From Symbiodinium natans (Eukaryota > Sar > Dinophyceae > Suessiales > Symbiodiniaceae), in assembly GCA_905221605.1 (NCBI GenBank), contig CAJNDS010002718.1:60001-124000 (forward strand): a stretch of DNA of 64,000 nucleotides, given 5' to 3'. Positions within the stretch are counted from its first letter, which is position 1. Each line of letters opens with the position of its first letter. Positions 28,960 through 39,107 of this stretch are shown piece by piece. The notes under the pieces are model-generated. The model saw only the letters and a list, made by a program, of their open reading frames with translations, did no database searches and had not been told where the DNA came from. The position numbers and the translations under genes were made by a program.

Positions 28960-30504
28960 TCACTGCATGTCCGAACTGGGCCCTGTGCATTGGAGTCGTT
29001 CCTTGTCTGCACTCTTGTCCGAATGGAAAAGACAGGGTTTAGGGTTTAGGGTGTAGGGTTTCGGGTTTAGGACAGAATTCATGAAGCGGACGTATGACTG
29101 CTTGTGATGTGCACAGGTAGAGGCAGCTCTCAGGCGCTTCCAAACTTGACTGGAGGCAAAGGTGATTCTCTTGTGGCCGAGACTCAGACCATCCGAGTCC
29201 TCCCACGGAGTTGAGGTAGCATACTCGTTGCTGCCCGCGATGCTCGTGCCAGGAGACTTCCGATACCAAGTCGTGGTTTGGGTGTCGGTGGTCATCGTCG
29301 TAGAGTTCGTCCACGTTGAAGTGCTGCTAGAGCTGCTGGTGCTTGTGGTGATGGTCGTGGTGGTCCATATCGTGGCCGTCGTGCGAGTGCGGGTTTGTGA
29401 AGAGGAGCTTGTGGTTGTAGCAGTAAGTGATGTGCTAGAGATGCTAGAGAGCGTACTGCTTACGCTGGATGTACTGGTGAAGCTGTGCGTGGTGCTGCTG
29501 GTGGTGCTTGCAGTCGATGTGCGGGTAGTGGAGCTGGTGGAGGTGGCTGTGGCACTGGTGAAGCTCTGTGTGGTGCTGCTGGTGGCGCTTACAGTCGATG
29601 TGCTGGTGGTGGTGGTATGGGAGATGGTTGTGGTACCGGTGAAGGTCTGTGTGCTCTGCGTGGTGCTGCTGCTGGCGCTTGTACTTGATGAGCTGGTGGT
29701 GGTTGTGCGAGAGGTGGTGGTGTGTGAGGTAGTCGTGGTGGATCTGGTGGTTGTGAAGCTGGTCGTGGTCGAGCTGATGGTCTGTGTGGAAGTGGTTTCT
29801 GTCCACGTGCTAGAGGTGGTAGTGGTCGTTGCCTCACATCTTCCCTCATAGAATGGCTCAGAACTTGTTGGGACAATGGTCCCCAGATAGCCGTAGTCGC
29901 AGGTGCATCCTGCTGCCACGTGGGAACCGGAGGAATATTTGGGACAGCTGACGGTGGCGCAGGTGCCCACGAAGTATGGGTACTCATCCGAGGCATTGAT
30001 GACCCCCATGTAACCCGCATCACACACGCAGCCGTGTAGAACACTCGTTCCCTGCGAGTTGGCCGGGCAATTCACAGAAGGGCACTTCTCTTCCGTGATC
30101 GGAAGCTCCGGAGTGTAAGTCCCCCCTCCACACAGACAGCAGGCATCACCGGCATCCATGCCACTGGTTGTCCAGTCGGCAAAATAGCCCCACCACTTCT
30201 GCCACCTGGCCCCGTACCCGGTTGGAGTGCAAAAGTTAAGGACATGGTAGTCCTCACATTGGTTGTTGTAGCCATCTGTCCACGACTGCTTCACAGGATA
30301 GTCGTAGTTCTGCACAGGGTCTATGTCCATGCATGTTCCGATGCAGTAGGTGTCGTTGTACTCCCTGCCGTCGCTGCCTGCACATGTCCGGTTCCTGCGT
30401 CTCACGAAGCCGCCCGCACAAGAGCCCGAGTGCAAGCCGCCATCCCAGGCACTGAGAACCCACATGAAGCCTTGGATGCACTGAGCCGCATAAAAGAACC
30501 GCAT
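28960..30504 (-). CDS. Cys-rich, Ser/Thr-rich mucin-like surface protein, intronless paralogue
   Basis: 514 codons from an ATG at 30504. Residues about 25-140 are Cys-rich (CAGGFVRRRNRTCAG, ACCLCGGG). Residues 141-223 form two EGF-like-sized modules of pattern C-P-x-x-S-x-G ... G-C-x-C-D-x-G-Y-x-G ... P-Y/F-x-x-G-x-C. Residues 225-420 are almost entirely Ser and Thr, a mucin-like stalk likely to be heavily O-glycosylated. The C-terminus reads through telomere-like text (NPKPYTLNPKP), so the real 3' end may be earlier, by splicing near 29090. The N-terminus has only a weak hydrophobic stretch, so a signal peptide may sit in an unseen upstream exon. Its Cys-rich half is one unbroken frame, whereas the paralogue at 55543-62601 carries introns at four points within the same region. 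Confidence 0.75.
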   Translation of the reverse strand: MRFFYAAQCIQGFMWVLSAWDGGLHSGSCAGGFVRRRNRTCAGSDGREYNDTYCIGTCMDIDPVQNYDYPVKQSWTDGYNNQCEDYHVLNFCTPTGYGARWQKWWGYFADWTTSGMDAGDACCLCGGGTYTPELPITEEKCPSVNCPANSQGTSVLHGCVCDAGYMGVINASDEYPYFVGTCATVSCPKYSSGSHVAAGCTCDYGYLGTIVPTSSEPFYEGRCEATTTTTSSTWTETTSTQTISSTTTSFTTTRSTTTTSHTTTSRTTTTSSSSTSASSSTTQSTQTFTGTTTISHTTTTSTSTVSATSSTTQSFTSATATSTSSTTRTSTASTTSSTTHSFTSTSSVSSTLSSISSTSLTATTTSSSSQTRTRTTATIWTTTTITTSTSSSSSTSTWTNSTTMTTDTQTTTWYRKSPGTSIAGSNEYATSTPWEDSDGLSLGHKRITFASSQVWKRLRAASTCAHHKQSYVRFMNSVLNPKPYTLNPKPCLFHSDKSADKERLQCTGPSSDMQ

Positions 30505-31209
30505 GATCTATGTTTTCTAGTCGGACGAAAATTTCCCTTGTTTTGACACTATGGTGGTCGGAAGAAGCGCTTCCCCACATTTTGTAGTCATTCGAAGTGT
30601 CTTGCTGTCACTGTCTTAAGTCTTCTAGCACTCAATCAGGCGAGCAGTCGATTAAACTGCAGGAATGGTGGCAGTGCGTAGTAGTCGAAGCACATCATGT
30701 GAAGTAACAGTAAGTAGGACTTTATGTCGAAAAGCCCATTCGTACATTTTGTTTCAGGGGTGTTGGACCTGGATGTTTCTGGATTAACAAAACGTACACT
30801 GGGCTGCTCATCCTTTTACTAACAGCACTTAATCGGGACGATAGCACCCCCTATTGTAATCCCGATTAAGGACTGTTAGTATAAGGGGGAACATCCCAAC
30901 ACTTACAGGTTCAAGGGTTTCGACGCCACATCCGGCCCCAAGTAGCGGAACAACCGCTGCGTGAAGCGGACGTTGCGTCGCGGGTGCCATGTCCCGACAC
31001 TCTTCTCCTTGGTGCCCCAAAGGCTTAGGGCATAGGGCTTAGGGTCTGCCAGTGCTATGGAAGCCTTGGAGCAACAGGGGACTCTCCCTCCCCCCCCCCA
31101 CCCCCCCCAAACAAAAAAGAAAAGAAACCAAGCACCAAGAGCTCAATGTTCCTGAACGCCCCTTAATCCTACCCCCTACACCCTAAACCCCAAAAACCCT
31201 AAAACTAAC
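30505..31209. other. Interval without supported gene
   Basis: Upstream flank of the mucin-like gene, a family B element at 30814-30899, and a C tract at 31088-31110. No convincing coding sequence. Confidence 0.4.
30814..30899. mobile_element. Family B inverted-repeat element, copy 2
   Basis: Inverted arms CTAACAG-CACTTAATCGGGA and ATCCCGATTAAGGACTGTTAG face each other, followed by TATAAGGGGGAACATCCCAA. Same family as 38285-38400. The outer left end (TTGGGATG) is lost or diverged. Confidence 0.6.
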
Positions 31210-31681
31210 CCCCACACCGACACACACACACAGACACAGACACAGACACAGACACAGACACAGACACACACACACACACACACACACAGAGACACACAGA
31301 GACACACAGAGACACACAGAGACACACAGAGACACACAGAGACACACAGAGACACACAGAGACACACAGAGACACACAGAGACACACAGAGACACACAGA
31401 CACACACAGAGACACACAGACACACACAGAGACACACACACAGAGACACACAGAGACACACAGAGACACACAGACACACAGAGACACACAGAGACACACA
31501 GAGACACACAGAGACACACACAGAGACACCCACACAGAGACACACACAGAGACACCCACACACACACACACAGAGACACACACAGAGACACCCACACAGA
31601 CCACACACAGACACACACACACACACACACACAGACACCACACAGACACACACACACACACACACACACAACACAGACACA

Positions 31682-31722
<41 letters not shown>

Positions 31723-32099
31723 ACACAGACACACACAGAACAGACACACAGAGACACACAGAGACACACAGAGACACACAGAGACACACAGAGACACACA
31801 AGACACACAGAGACACACAGAGACAAGACCACAGACACACTGAGACACACAGACACACAGAGACACACAGAGACACACAGAGAGACACACAGAGACACAC
31901 AGAGACACAGAGAGACACACAGAGAGACACACAGAGACACACAGAGACACACAGAGAGACACACAGACAGACACACACAGACACACAGAGACACACAGAG
32001 ACACACAGAGACACAGACAGACACACACACACACACACACAGACAGAACACACACACACACACACACACCAGACACACCACACCACACACACACACACA

Positions 32100-32137
<38 letters not shown>

Positions 32138-32347
32138 ACACACACACGCACACGCACACGCACACGCACACGCACACGCACACGCACACGCACACGCACA
32201 CGCACACGCACACGCACACGCACACGCACACGCACACGCACACGCACACGCACACGCGCACGCCCACGCACACGCACACGCACACGCACACGCACACGCA
32301 CACGCACACACGCACACACGCACACACGCACACACGCACACACACGC
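31210..32347. repeat. Large CA-type microsatellite with internal sub-arrays
   Basis: About 1.1 kb. First part: 10-bp GACACACAGA units and variants. Middle: (CA)n with CAGA interruptions. Last part, from about 32147: six-base CACACG units and then CACACACG. All three minus frames stay open (Cys/Val/Ser strings) only because of the repeat. Confidence 0.97.
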
Positions 32348-32481
32348 ACGAGAGAGAGAAAGAGAGCACAAGCACCGCGAACGAGAGCCGAGTCTCTGCA
32401 TAGAAGTGCAGCCACCCTGCCAAGTCGGCCTCACATCGGCCCCCGAGCTGTAAGGGTTTGGATATTTCTCATAGAGTTTGC

Positions 32482-32568
32482 AGGTTTAGGGTTTAGGGTT
32501 TAGGGTTTAGGGTTTAGGGTTTAGGGTTTAGGGTTTAGGGTTTAGGGTTTAGGGTTTAGGGTTTAGGG
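32482..32568. repeat. TTTAGGG array, nearly perfect
   Basis: About 12 consecutive G-rich units on plus. Confidence 0.95.
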
Positions 32569-32820
32569 GGTGTTTTTGCTTGCAGGGTTTGGGAAGTGAG
32601 TCCATGCGCTGATGTGAGACGGTTTTGGTGTAGGTCTACACACGGGGGGGAGCAGCAGGTGGTTGTCGCTTTCGGGTCGGAAGTGATGGGCGGCTACCAT
32701 TTGGCTTCAGTGACCGTCGTCGGGATTCAGGGGTAGGAGTCTTCTTGACATCTGGCCTAGACCTTCTAATCCCCAGAAACCTGCAAGTTACCCTTACCCC
32801 ATAGACGCCCAGAACCACCG

Positions 32821-33516
32821 CTAAGTTAAATAAGGCTCCTGGCGCTCGAAGGCAAAAGTGATGGTGAGAGACTGGTTGGGGGCAACCACGGTGTTGCCGT
32901 TCTCCCGCAGCATGAACCAAGGAGTCAGGGAAACCTGGGAGCAAGCGGAAGAAGACTGGAGCTCTTGATGCCCGTGTTCTTGAGTCGAAGCTTCATGATG
33001 CTAGGTTTCGTGGAGGAGAGGCTATAGACCCAGAGTAGCTTACTCAGGGGCATGGGCATGTAGGTAACCCCAAACCCTAAACCCTAAACCCCAAACCCCA
33101 ACCCCCAAACCCCAAACCCTAAACGACACCCAGCCACGGCCAAGGGGGCTCCAGAAGACCAGGGCAGGCTCGCGCCTACGCTCAGGGCCTTGGCGCCTGT
33201 TGCTGGCTGCACCCCGACCTGGGGGTTGTTTCCACAACTAGGGGGTGCCTTATTGGGGGTCGTTGTTATGAGGGAATCCTCCTATTTGGGGGTCTATACT
33301 AGGAGTCCCTTATGTTCGCAAACCCCCGCCTGGATACCAGCCAGTGCTGTCAGATTGTCGACTGGAAACTCCTCTAGCAAGAGGAGGATCCGACCATCGC
33401 TGTGCAGCCAAACTTCGAAGCCAAAAGGTCCAATGGCCGGGCTCTTGAGAAGAAGCCCCTCATACCTCCGTTGTTCTTGTGAGGCGCAGGCAAAGACATG
33501 CGTAGCTCTTACGGCC
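32821..33516 (-). CDS. 3' end of a multi-exon gene with an ASH/MSP-like immunoglobulin fold
   Basis: Minus-strand segments in coding order. Exon 33516 to about 33326: acceptor TTGCAG, reading THVFACASQEQRRYEGLLLK and FGFEVWLHSDGRILLLLEEF. Exon 33175-33125: acceptor CGTAG, reading REPALVFWSPLGRGWV, donor C|GTTTAGGG. Exon 33000 to about 32964: acceptor AACCTAG, reading MKLRLKNTGIK. Terminal exon 32934-32821: acceptor CTTGCTCCCAG, reading VSLTPWFMLRENGNTVVAPN and SLTITFAFERQ before a TAG. The last two together resemble an ASH/MSP-type strand pattern (LxLxNxG ... W ... P-x-Q-S-x-x-I-x-F), as in HYDIN-like flagellar and OCRL-like proteins. A 29-base out-of-frame stretch separates them; it may be a tiny intron or a frameshift. 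Family call is tentative. Confidence 0.5.
33242..33333. repeat. Dispersed repeat family C, copy 2
   Basis: GGGTGCCTTATTGGGGGTCG start and CGCAAACCCCCG end. It overlaps the intron-side edge of the candidate exon ending near 33326. Confidence 0.6.
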
Positions 33517-33603
33517 CTGCAACCAAACAACCCAAAAAACACGCGTCCTTGTTTACCCCCCCCCCCCCACCCCCTCCCTAGATGAAGGCGAACCAGCTAC
33601 CGG

Positions 33604-34043
33604 ATGGCGACGGTTTTTACCCCAAGGCTGTCCGCACTCCGTGAGTGGAAGGCACTCACGTTCACCTCCTTGGGGCAGGTCATGTCGGCCCACATGGCCG
33701 CCACCACGTCGTGTGGCCCAATGCCGGAGCCGAGGACGGCCGCCTGCCTGGTGATCTCCTCAGCTGAGGCTTTCAGCACGCAAACGCATCGGGGAAATTC
33801 TCTACCTCTTGGTCCTGGAACCCCTTCGAAAGGACCCCTTTGGGGAGGAAACAGGCAAGGGAGGAAACAGATTCTGAGGACATTCCAAATCTCATCCAGG
33901 ACAGGGTCCAAAATCAAAGCCCCATTGCAAGATACGAAGGCGCTGTCGTGGTACTCGAGGTAGTGAGGAAAAGGGAAGGGTAACGGCATCAGCTCGGCCT
34001 CATTGTCGAGCTCCTGAGTTGGTCTCAACAACTCCACGAGCAC
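33604..34043 (-). CDS. Candidate exon(s), unknown protein
   Basis: Open on minus for 148 codons. Coding-like stretches are NEAELMPLPFPFPHYLEYHD, GALILDPVLDEIWNVLRI and ITRQAAVLGSGIGPHDVVAA followed by CPKEVNVSAFHSRSADSLG. A donor ATCCG|GTAGCTGG precedes the stop at 33604, so the stop may be intronic. Probably belongs with the exons on either side. No domain recognised. Confidence 0.45.
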
Positions 34044-34049
34044 AGCAGG

Positions 34050-35089
34050 GCTCCAGCCCTAACCCTAAAACCAAAACCCCAAACCCGTAGGGGAGAATCC
34101 TGTGCTCGAGAGCAAAGGAATCGCAGACGGCCCCGTTTACGGCACAGCCTGAGTTTTCTGGCTGAGCCACTGCACCAGGGTGTTTTTGGGTCAACTTTAG
34201 GTGGGAGCCCTGACAAGGAAGTCGCTGAGCCCTTGCTGCCGGTCGAGGTGCTGAGCCATTGAAGAGGGAAAAGTTGTACCAAACCTGCAGAAGATCGAAG
34301 CCACCCACCCCCCGTTGAGGAAACAAAACAAGCGGCCTTACAGATTCAGGGTTCCTAGGCGTTATCCTGAGCAGAAGCTGTGTGCTTTAGGCTTCAGGGC
34401 TTAGAAGGCCCATTGATCTGTTCCTGACAAACTAGGGCCTCGGGCTCGGGCAGGCTTACGAAAAGCACAGGGCACGCTCAACTTCGAGACTCTTTGAGGA
34501 ACCTGAGCCCGATGCGAAGCCCTGAATACCTAAATTCCTACGTTTAGGGTTTAGGGTTTAGGGTTTAGGGTTTCGGGTTTCGGGTTTGGGGTGCCTGATA
34601 CCCCCAGACCCCTCAAGAGTTCGAAGCCCCTCAACTTCGGAATTCAGAACTGCCAAACCTCAACCCTGAAGGGGTGGACCTCACAACTCGTAACCCAATC
34701 CACCACCGATAAGCCCTGTAACGCCCGCTCTCAAACTTTACTCCCCGAACCCTTCAAACTCCAACAACCCCCCCCTCGCACCCCCAATCCCAGCACCAAG
34801 GACCTTACGGACCCCAAATCCTCAGAAAGAGTTGAGGATTGAGGGGTACAGGGTTTAGGGTTGGTTGACGGTTTCTGGCACCTCGACGCCCCCCGGTGCT
34901 CCACCAGAGCTGAAGGGGGGTGGTGCCGGCACCACGGACGCACTGAAAAATGGATCCTGAATGGATCAAGGGCTTAAGTGCGGCTTAGGGTTTAGGGTTT
35001 AGGGTGTGAGGTTGCGGGTATAGTGTAGCGTTTGGCTTAGGCAAGCTCTGCATATGCAAAGGGGGGGGGGAGGGGCTCATCTTACTCAC
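34050..35089. other. Interval without supported gene
   Basis: TTTAGGG units at 34542-34580, degenerate CCCTAAA text 34650-34850, TTTAGGG at 34985-35010, G tract 35060-35070. No exon with defensible ends. Confidence 0.4.
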
Positions 35090-36147
35090 TTGAAATCCCC
35101 GGCGTCCTGCTCAAATGTCACGTTGGTGTCGATCACATCCATCACCCACGCCATGTCCTGCTTACGGTCGGGCATTTGTGCCGATCGCTGGGTGAGCAGG
35201 AACATGAGTTGGAACATGAACCCTACCTAAACCCTAAACCCTAAACCCTAAACCCTAAACAAAAAACCTTAAACCCCATGAAGTGTTTGGATACTGCAGG
35301 CATCACATGCACTCCCACATTCAATTCCAAAACCGACAACGTACAGTCGAAGGCTTAGAAGTCTCCCTAAACCCTAAACCCTAAACCCTAAACCCTAAAC
35401 CCTAAACCCTAAACCCTAAACCCTAAACCCTAAACCCTAAACCCTAAACCCTAAACCCTAAACCTAACCCTAAACCCTAAACCCTAAACCCTAAACCCTA
35501 AACCCTAAACCCTAAACCCTAAACCCTAAACCCTAAACCCTAAACCCTAAACCCTAACCCTAGCCCCTAGCCCTACGGCCCTGAAAATTCCTAAGCCCAG
35601 AGTGGCATCCTCATCACCAACATTCTCCAGCGTCAGCGTGTCGTTGAACTCGGGGGAAGCGTCAGGTAAGTTGAACCAGACCTGCGCCACGGCGGGTTTA
35701 GGGTTTAGGGTTTAGGCTTTAGGGTTTAGGGTTTAGACTCGAAGGTTGGAGGTTTTGGTTTATATTCTTGGGGGGGGGGGTTGAGGGGTGGTTTAAGGTT
35801 TAGAGCCAGTCCATACTCCTAACAGAGCCCCGGCTATGTTAAGGAAAAGGCTTTGCCTTATTGCCTGAGCCTCGGATTGCACAACCGCACAGGATCAATC
35901 TAGGCCCGCTATAGACTTACACCATTGGCGAAACTTGGGGATCCCACTGTAACTCGGTCAATGACAATCCTTCCGAGTCCCTCAAGTGCCGGCCCCAAAC
36001 CCTAAGCCCTTAAGCCCTTATGCCCTTAAGCCCTTAAGCCCTTAAACCCTTAAACCCTTAAACCCTAAACCCTAAGCCCTAAACCTCCCCAAGGTCCACC
36101 TCCACTGGACTCCAGCTGCAAAGCACCTCGACATCCTCGCCATTCTC
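35090..36147 (-). CDS. Three candidate exons of an Ig-fold-like protein
   Basis: Minus strand, coding order. Exon 36147-36085 (63 bp): acceptor CCGCAG, reading ENGEDVEVLCSWSPVEVDLG, donor GAG|GTTTAGGG. Exon 35681 to about 35576: acceptor GCGCAG, reading VWFNLPDASPEFNDTLTLEN followed by VGDEDATLGL, which fits an ASH-type strand pattern. Exon 35222-35090: acceptor TTTAGGTAG built from telomere-like repeat, reading FQLMFLLTQRSAQMPDRKQ and MAWVMDVIDTNVTFEQD, donor AA|GTGAGTAAG (a textbook donor). Introns are packed with TTTAGGG/CCCTAAA. Likely upstream exons of the gene ending at 32821; together they would suit a HYDIN-like flagellar protein, but no single exon proves it. Confidence 0.5.
35366..35575. 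repeat. Longest CCCTAAA array in the window
   Basis: About 190 bp of nearly perfect CCCTAAA units with one six-base interruption near 35461-35470. It lies in the predicted intron between the exons at 35576 and 35222. Confidence 0.97.
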
Positions 36148-36436
36148 CTGCGGTTTGGCAGGGTTCTGGGGTTTGCAGGGCTTAGCCTACCATGTGCTGG
36201 CACCTCCCAGTCTACACCCCCAAACCCTGCTACGGTTTACGGGTTACAGGGCATAGCCGGCATAGACCTTCTGACACGATGGAGACCACATAAAAAGGTG
36301 CCTTGTCATTCTCGAGGTTTCAGCGATTGGGAGTTTGCAGCTGAGCGGGCTCAGGAGTTAATGATTAGGGCTTCCGCCGTCTAGGGTTCCAGGCGAAAGG
36401 TATAGGCACACATGGGGGGGGTTCCGAAATTCAGTG

Positions 36437-36528
36437 CACCTTCTTGGGGTCCTTATAAGGGAATCCTACTATGCAGGGATCTATTTCTTGGGGGTCCCCG
36501 GCTTTCATCTTCGTAAACCCCCACATGA
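36437..36528. repeat. Dispersed repeat family C, copy 3
   Basis: CACCTTCTTGGGGTCCTTAT start, AATCCTACTATG centre, CGTAAACCCCCA end. Confidence 0.7.
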
Positions 36529-36765
36529 CCTCTGGGGCCTTGCCACGGGTTGTGGCGGAGCAGCTTCTCTAAGCTTTGCTACATGGTCCCTGAGCATGGG
36601 CCCTTAAAAGGGTACCCCTTGTCTACCCCTTTATTACGCTATACATATTAAGGGTCCATACATCAGAACAATCTAAAGGAGGGCCCATGAAACTACACTC
36701 AGAGCTTCAGTCCGGAAGAACTACAACAGGTAAAAGGAGAAGCCTTTGGAGGGGTTTACGAAAGT

Positions 36766-36856
36766 TGGGGTACCTTATTGGGGTCCTTGCTACAATTGAA
36801 TCCTACTATTTGGGGACAAACTTAGGGGTAGCCTATTTTCGTAACCCGCAGATTCC
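36766..36856. repeat. Dispersed repeat family C, copy 4
   Basis: GGTACCTTATTGGGGTCCTT start, AATCCTACTATTTGGGG centre, CGTAACCCGCA end. Only 240 bp from copy 3, same orientation. Confidence 0.7.
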
Positions 36857-37037
36857 CAACCATTCATTTCTTCTGGGGTTCTGAGTAAAGAAGCATGAAA
36901 CTCAGACTCCAAAATTGAACCATCAGCTCAGCTGAGGTGCCACACGTTGCCTGAGGCTCGTCCCCTCCTCGCGCGAAATCAGGTAAGCGGCTATCCTGTC
37001 CGTCGCTGCGCAGAATTTGAGGTGACAGCTTTGTGAG

Positions 37038-37150
37038 CTTTTGTTCTTGAAAAGGGTGGGTGGGGGGGGGGGGGGGGTCCTCTTTTACAACTGAACCGCT
37101 TTTGTTCTTGAAAAGGGTGGGGGGGGGGGGGGGCTCTTTTACAACTGAAC
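37038..37150. repeat. Tandem duplication with G tracts
   Basis: Two units of about 61 and 52 bp, each CTTTTGTTCTTGAAAAGGGT, then a G run, then CTCTTTTACAACTGAACC. The length difference is mainly in the G run. Confidence 0.85.
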
Positions 37151-37284
37151 CCCTTAACCCCCGACGCAAACACCCAAACCTCGAACCCTAAACGCCCTAA
37201 AGCGAGAATGCACGGCTTGGGCCCGAAAGCCGGGTTCTGGGATCTTTGCGGTTCTGGAATTTTTGGGCTTTGGGCCTCAGGGCA

Positions 37285-37615
37285 GGACTCAGGGTTCAGG
37301 GTTCAGGGTTCAGGGTTCAGGGTTCAGGGTTTAGGGTTTAGGGTTTAGGGTTTAGGGTTTAGGGTTTAGGGTTTAGGGTTTAGGGTTTAAGGTTTAGGTT
37401 TAGGGTAGGCTGTGGGGAGCTTTCGGGACTTTCGGGCTTCGGGGTTTTAGGCGCCGGCCCCTCTGCAACCATCCTCTGCTCAAAAGGACCCTCTCATATC
37501 CTGTAAGTTCTTGTTGGGTTTAGAGTTTAGAGTTTAGGGTTTAGAGTTTAGGGTTTAGGGTTTAGGGCTTAGGGTTTAGGGTTTAGGGTTTTGGGTTTGG
37601 GGTTTCGGGTTTGGG
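37285..37615. repeat. TTTAGGG arrays, two blocks
   Basis: Blocks at about 37285-37405 (starting with TTCAGGG variants) and 37514-37615 (ending with TTTGGGG and TTTCGGG variants). Confidence 0.92.
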
Positions 37616-37847
37616 GTAGCCTCAACCCCATGAGCTTGGTACATCGGGTCTACTGTGTTCAAGCCCAGGATGTTCAGGAAGCCCAGTTTCTTCAACCGAT
37701 GCAGCGATGAAATCGAGGGTCTTTGCTCATGTTGCTGGCTGACCTAACCCCAAACCCTCATCCCAAAACCGTATTGAAGGCTTGTGCAGCACACCAACCC
37801 TAAACCCTAAACCCTAAACCCTAAACCCTAAACCCTAAACCTTAAAC

Positions 37848-39107
37848 TGTGGCTCCTGGGATTTTGAAAAGGCCCCGCAATGGCCAGGACGGCTGTCGAC
37901 TGCTCCTCCTTGGGCAACGGCTAGAGAGAGGCCGCGGCAGCGATGGGATTCGGGCTTGTAGGGTTTATAGGGTTTACAGGGCAGGGTTGAGATTAGGGTT
38001 TGTAGGGTTTGCAGGCTTATAGGGTTTGTAGGGTTTATATGACTTATAGGGTTGAGATTAGGGTTTATAGGGTTTGCAGGGCCCGTAGGGTTTGTAGCGC
38101 TCATATGATTTATAGGGTTGATCTTAGGGTTTGTAGGGTTTGTAGGGTTTATCGGGCTTGGAGGGTTCATAGGGCTTGCAGGATTTCTTGGGATGATAGC
38201 AGTCGAGTTCATGGGGCTTGTAGGGCTTGTCGGGTTCATGGGGCTTTCGGGGGGTATGGGGCTGCATGGATTATATAGTTTAGGTTGGGATGTTCCCCCT
38301 TGTGCGAGCAGTCTTTGATAGGGATTATCATAGGGGGGGGGGGGGGGACTATAATCCCTATTACTGTTAAGCACTGTTAGTATAAGCGGAACCATCCCAA
38401 ACCTAAACCCTAAACCCTAAACCCTCGACCCTCCACAAGCCCTGAAAGCAGATCCGAGCCGACACACGCACGTGCAGGCGAGGCGCCGTGGTGTCGTACA
38501 TAATCACGGCTAAGGCCCCCGCTTCCTCCGGCAAAGAAGCCTAGAGCCCTGGAGTTGCTCCCGGAAAGGTATAAACCCTACAAACCCTATAAACTCTGTA
38601 AACCCTGCGGTTTAGGGTTTAGGGTTTAGCGTTTAGGGTTTAGGCCCTATACACCCTATAAACCCTATAAACCCCACAAACCCCTATAATAGGCACGAGT
38701 ACCTTTCTGCAATATGACAGGAAGCAAGGTCAGGAGTCGGGGGCTTACGGGCCGCACTTCGCAGGTAGATTTCGTTCAGGGCGTAGAGGGTTTGGGGTTC
38801 AGGGTTTAGGGTTTCGGTTCTCGGGTTTAGGGTAGTTCAGGCTCTTTCTGTCGTTTCCTAGAGTCCTGTGGGTGGATCAGGTTTGCATGGCCCTGGAGAA
38901 GCGGAGAAGTTCCAGGGGGCAAAGGTGCCCCTCCTATTTGTGACAGCACGAAGCTCAACGAAACGTGCCTGAACCCTAAACCCCCCAAAACCCCTAAACT
39001 TTAAACCCTAAAATCCCTAAACCCTAAACCCTAAACCCCTAAACCCTCAATACCCTAAACCCCTCCTCGGCCAGGACGGTTTTCCAGGAGAAGTAGCATC
39101 CCCCCCT
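37848..39107 (-). CDS. Three candidate exons of an unknown (possibly Ig-fold) protein
   Basis: Minus strand, coding order. Exon 39107-39061: acceptor CTGCAG, reading GGCYFSWKTVLAEE, donor G|GTTTAGGG. Exon 38540-38423: acceptor CTCTAG, reading LPEEAGALAVIMYDTTAPRL followed by HVRVSARICFQ, donor G|GTTTAGGG. Exon 37920-37848: acceptor TCTCTAG, reading LPKEEQSTAVLAIAGPFQNP, donor CACA|GTTTAAGG. Short beta-like strands such as CYFSWK would fit the ASH-type gene downstream on the same strand, but phases between exons were not proved. Plus-strand CCCTAAA on the left of each exon makes the GTTTAGG donors. The plus frame at 38009-38278 (RVCRVYR repeats) is degenerate telomere-like sequence. Confidence 0.45.
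37940..38280. repeat. Degenerate TTTAGGG-derived array (GGGTTTGTA/GGGTTTATA)
   Basis: Repeats of GTAGGGTTTATAGGGTTT type, far from the canonical unit; tandem variants with GCAGGGTT and GGAGGGTTC are mixed in. Confidence 0.8.
38285..38400. mobile_element. Family B inverted-repeat element, complete copy
   Basis: Left end TTGGGATGTTCCCCCTTGTG; right end AGTATAAGCGGAACCATCCCAA in inverted orientation. Inner arms GATAGGGATTAT and ATAATCCCTATT are also complementary. 116 bp, MITE-like, with a G run in the loop. Confidence 0.7.

Noticed and set aside
29162-29851. A plus-strand Val-rich 229-codon frame
   Set aside because: It is the complement of the Ser/Thr stalk of the minus-strand mucin-like gene.
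31176-32434. Three overlapping long minus-strand frames of Cys, Val and Ser
   Set aside because: All three frames are open because the sequence is a CA-type microsatellite; there is no non-repeat coding content.
35366-35575. A true chromosome end
   Set aside because: Unique sequence and exons continue on both sides, and similar arrays occur dozens of times in both orientations, so these are interstitial.
38009-38318. Plus-strand frames with RVCRVYR or GFVGFIGL repeats
   Set aside because: They translate a degenerate TTTAGGG-derived array.
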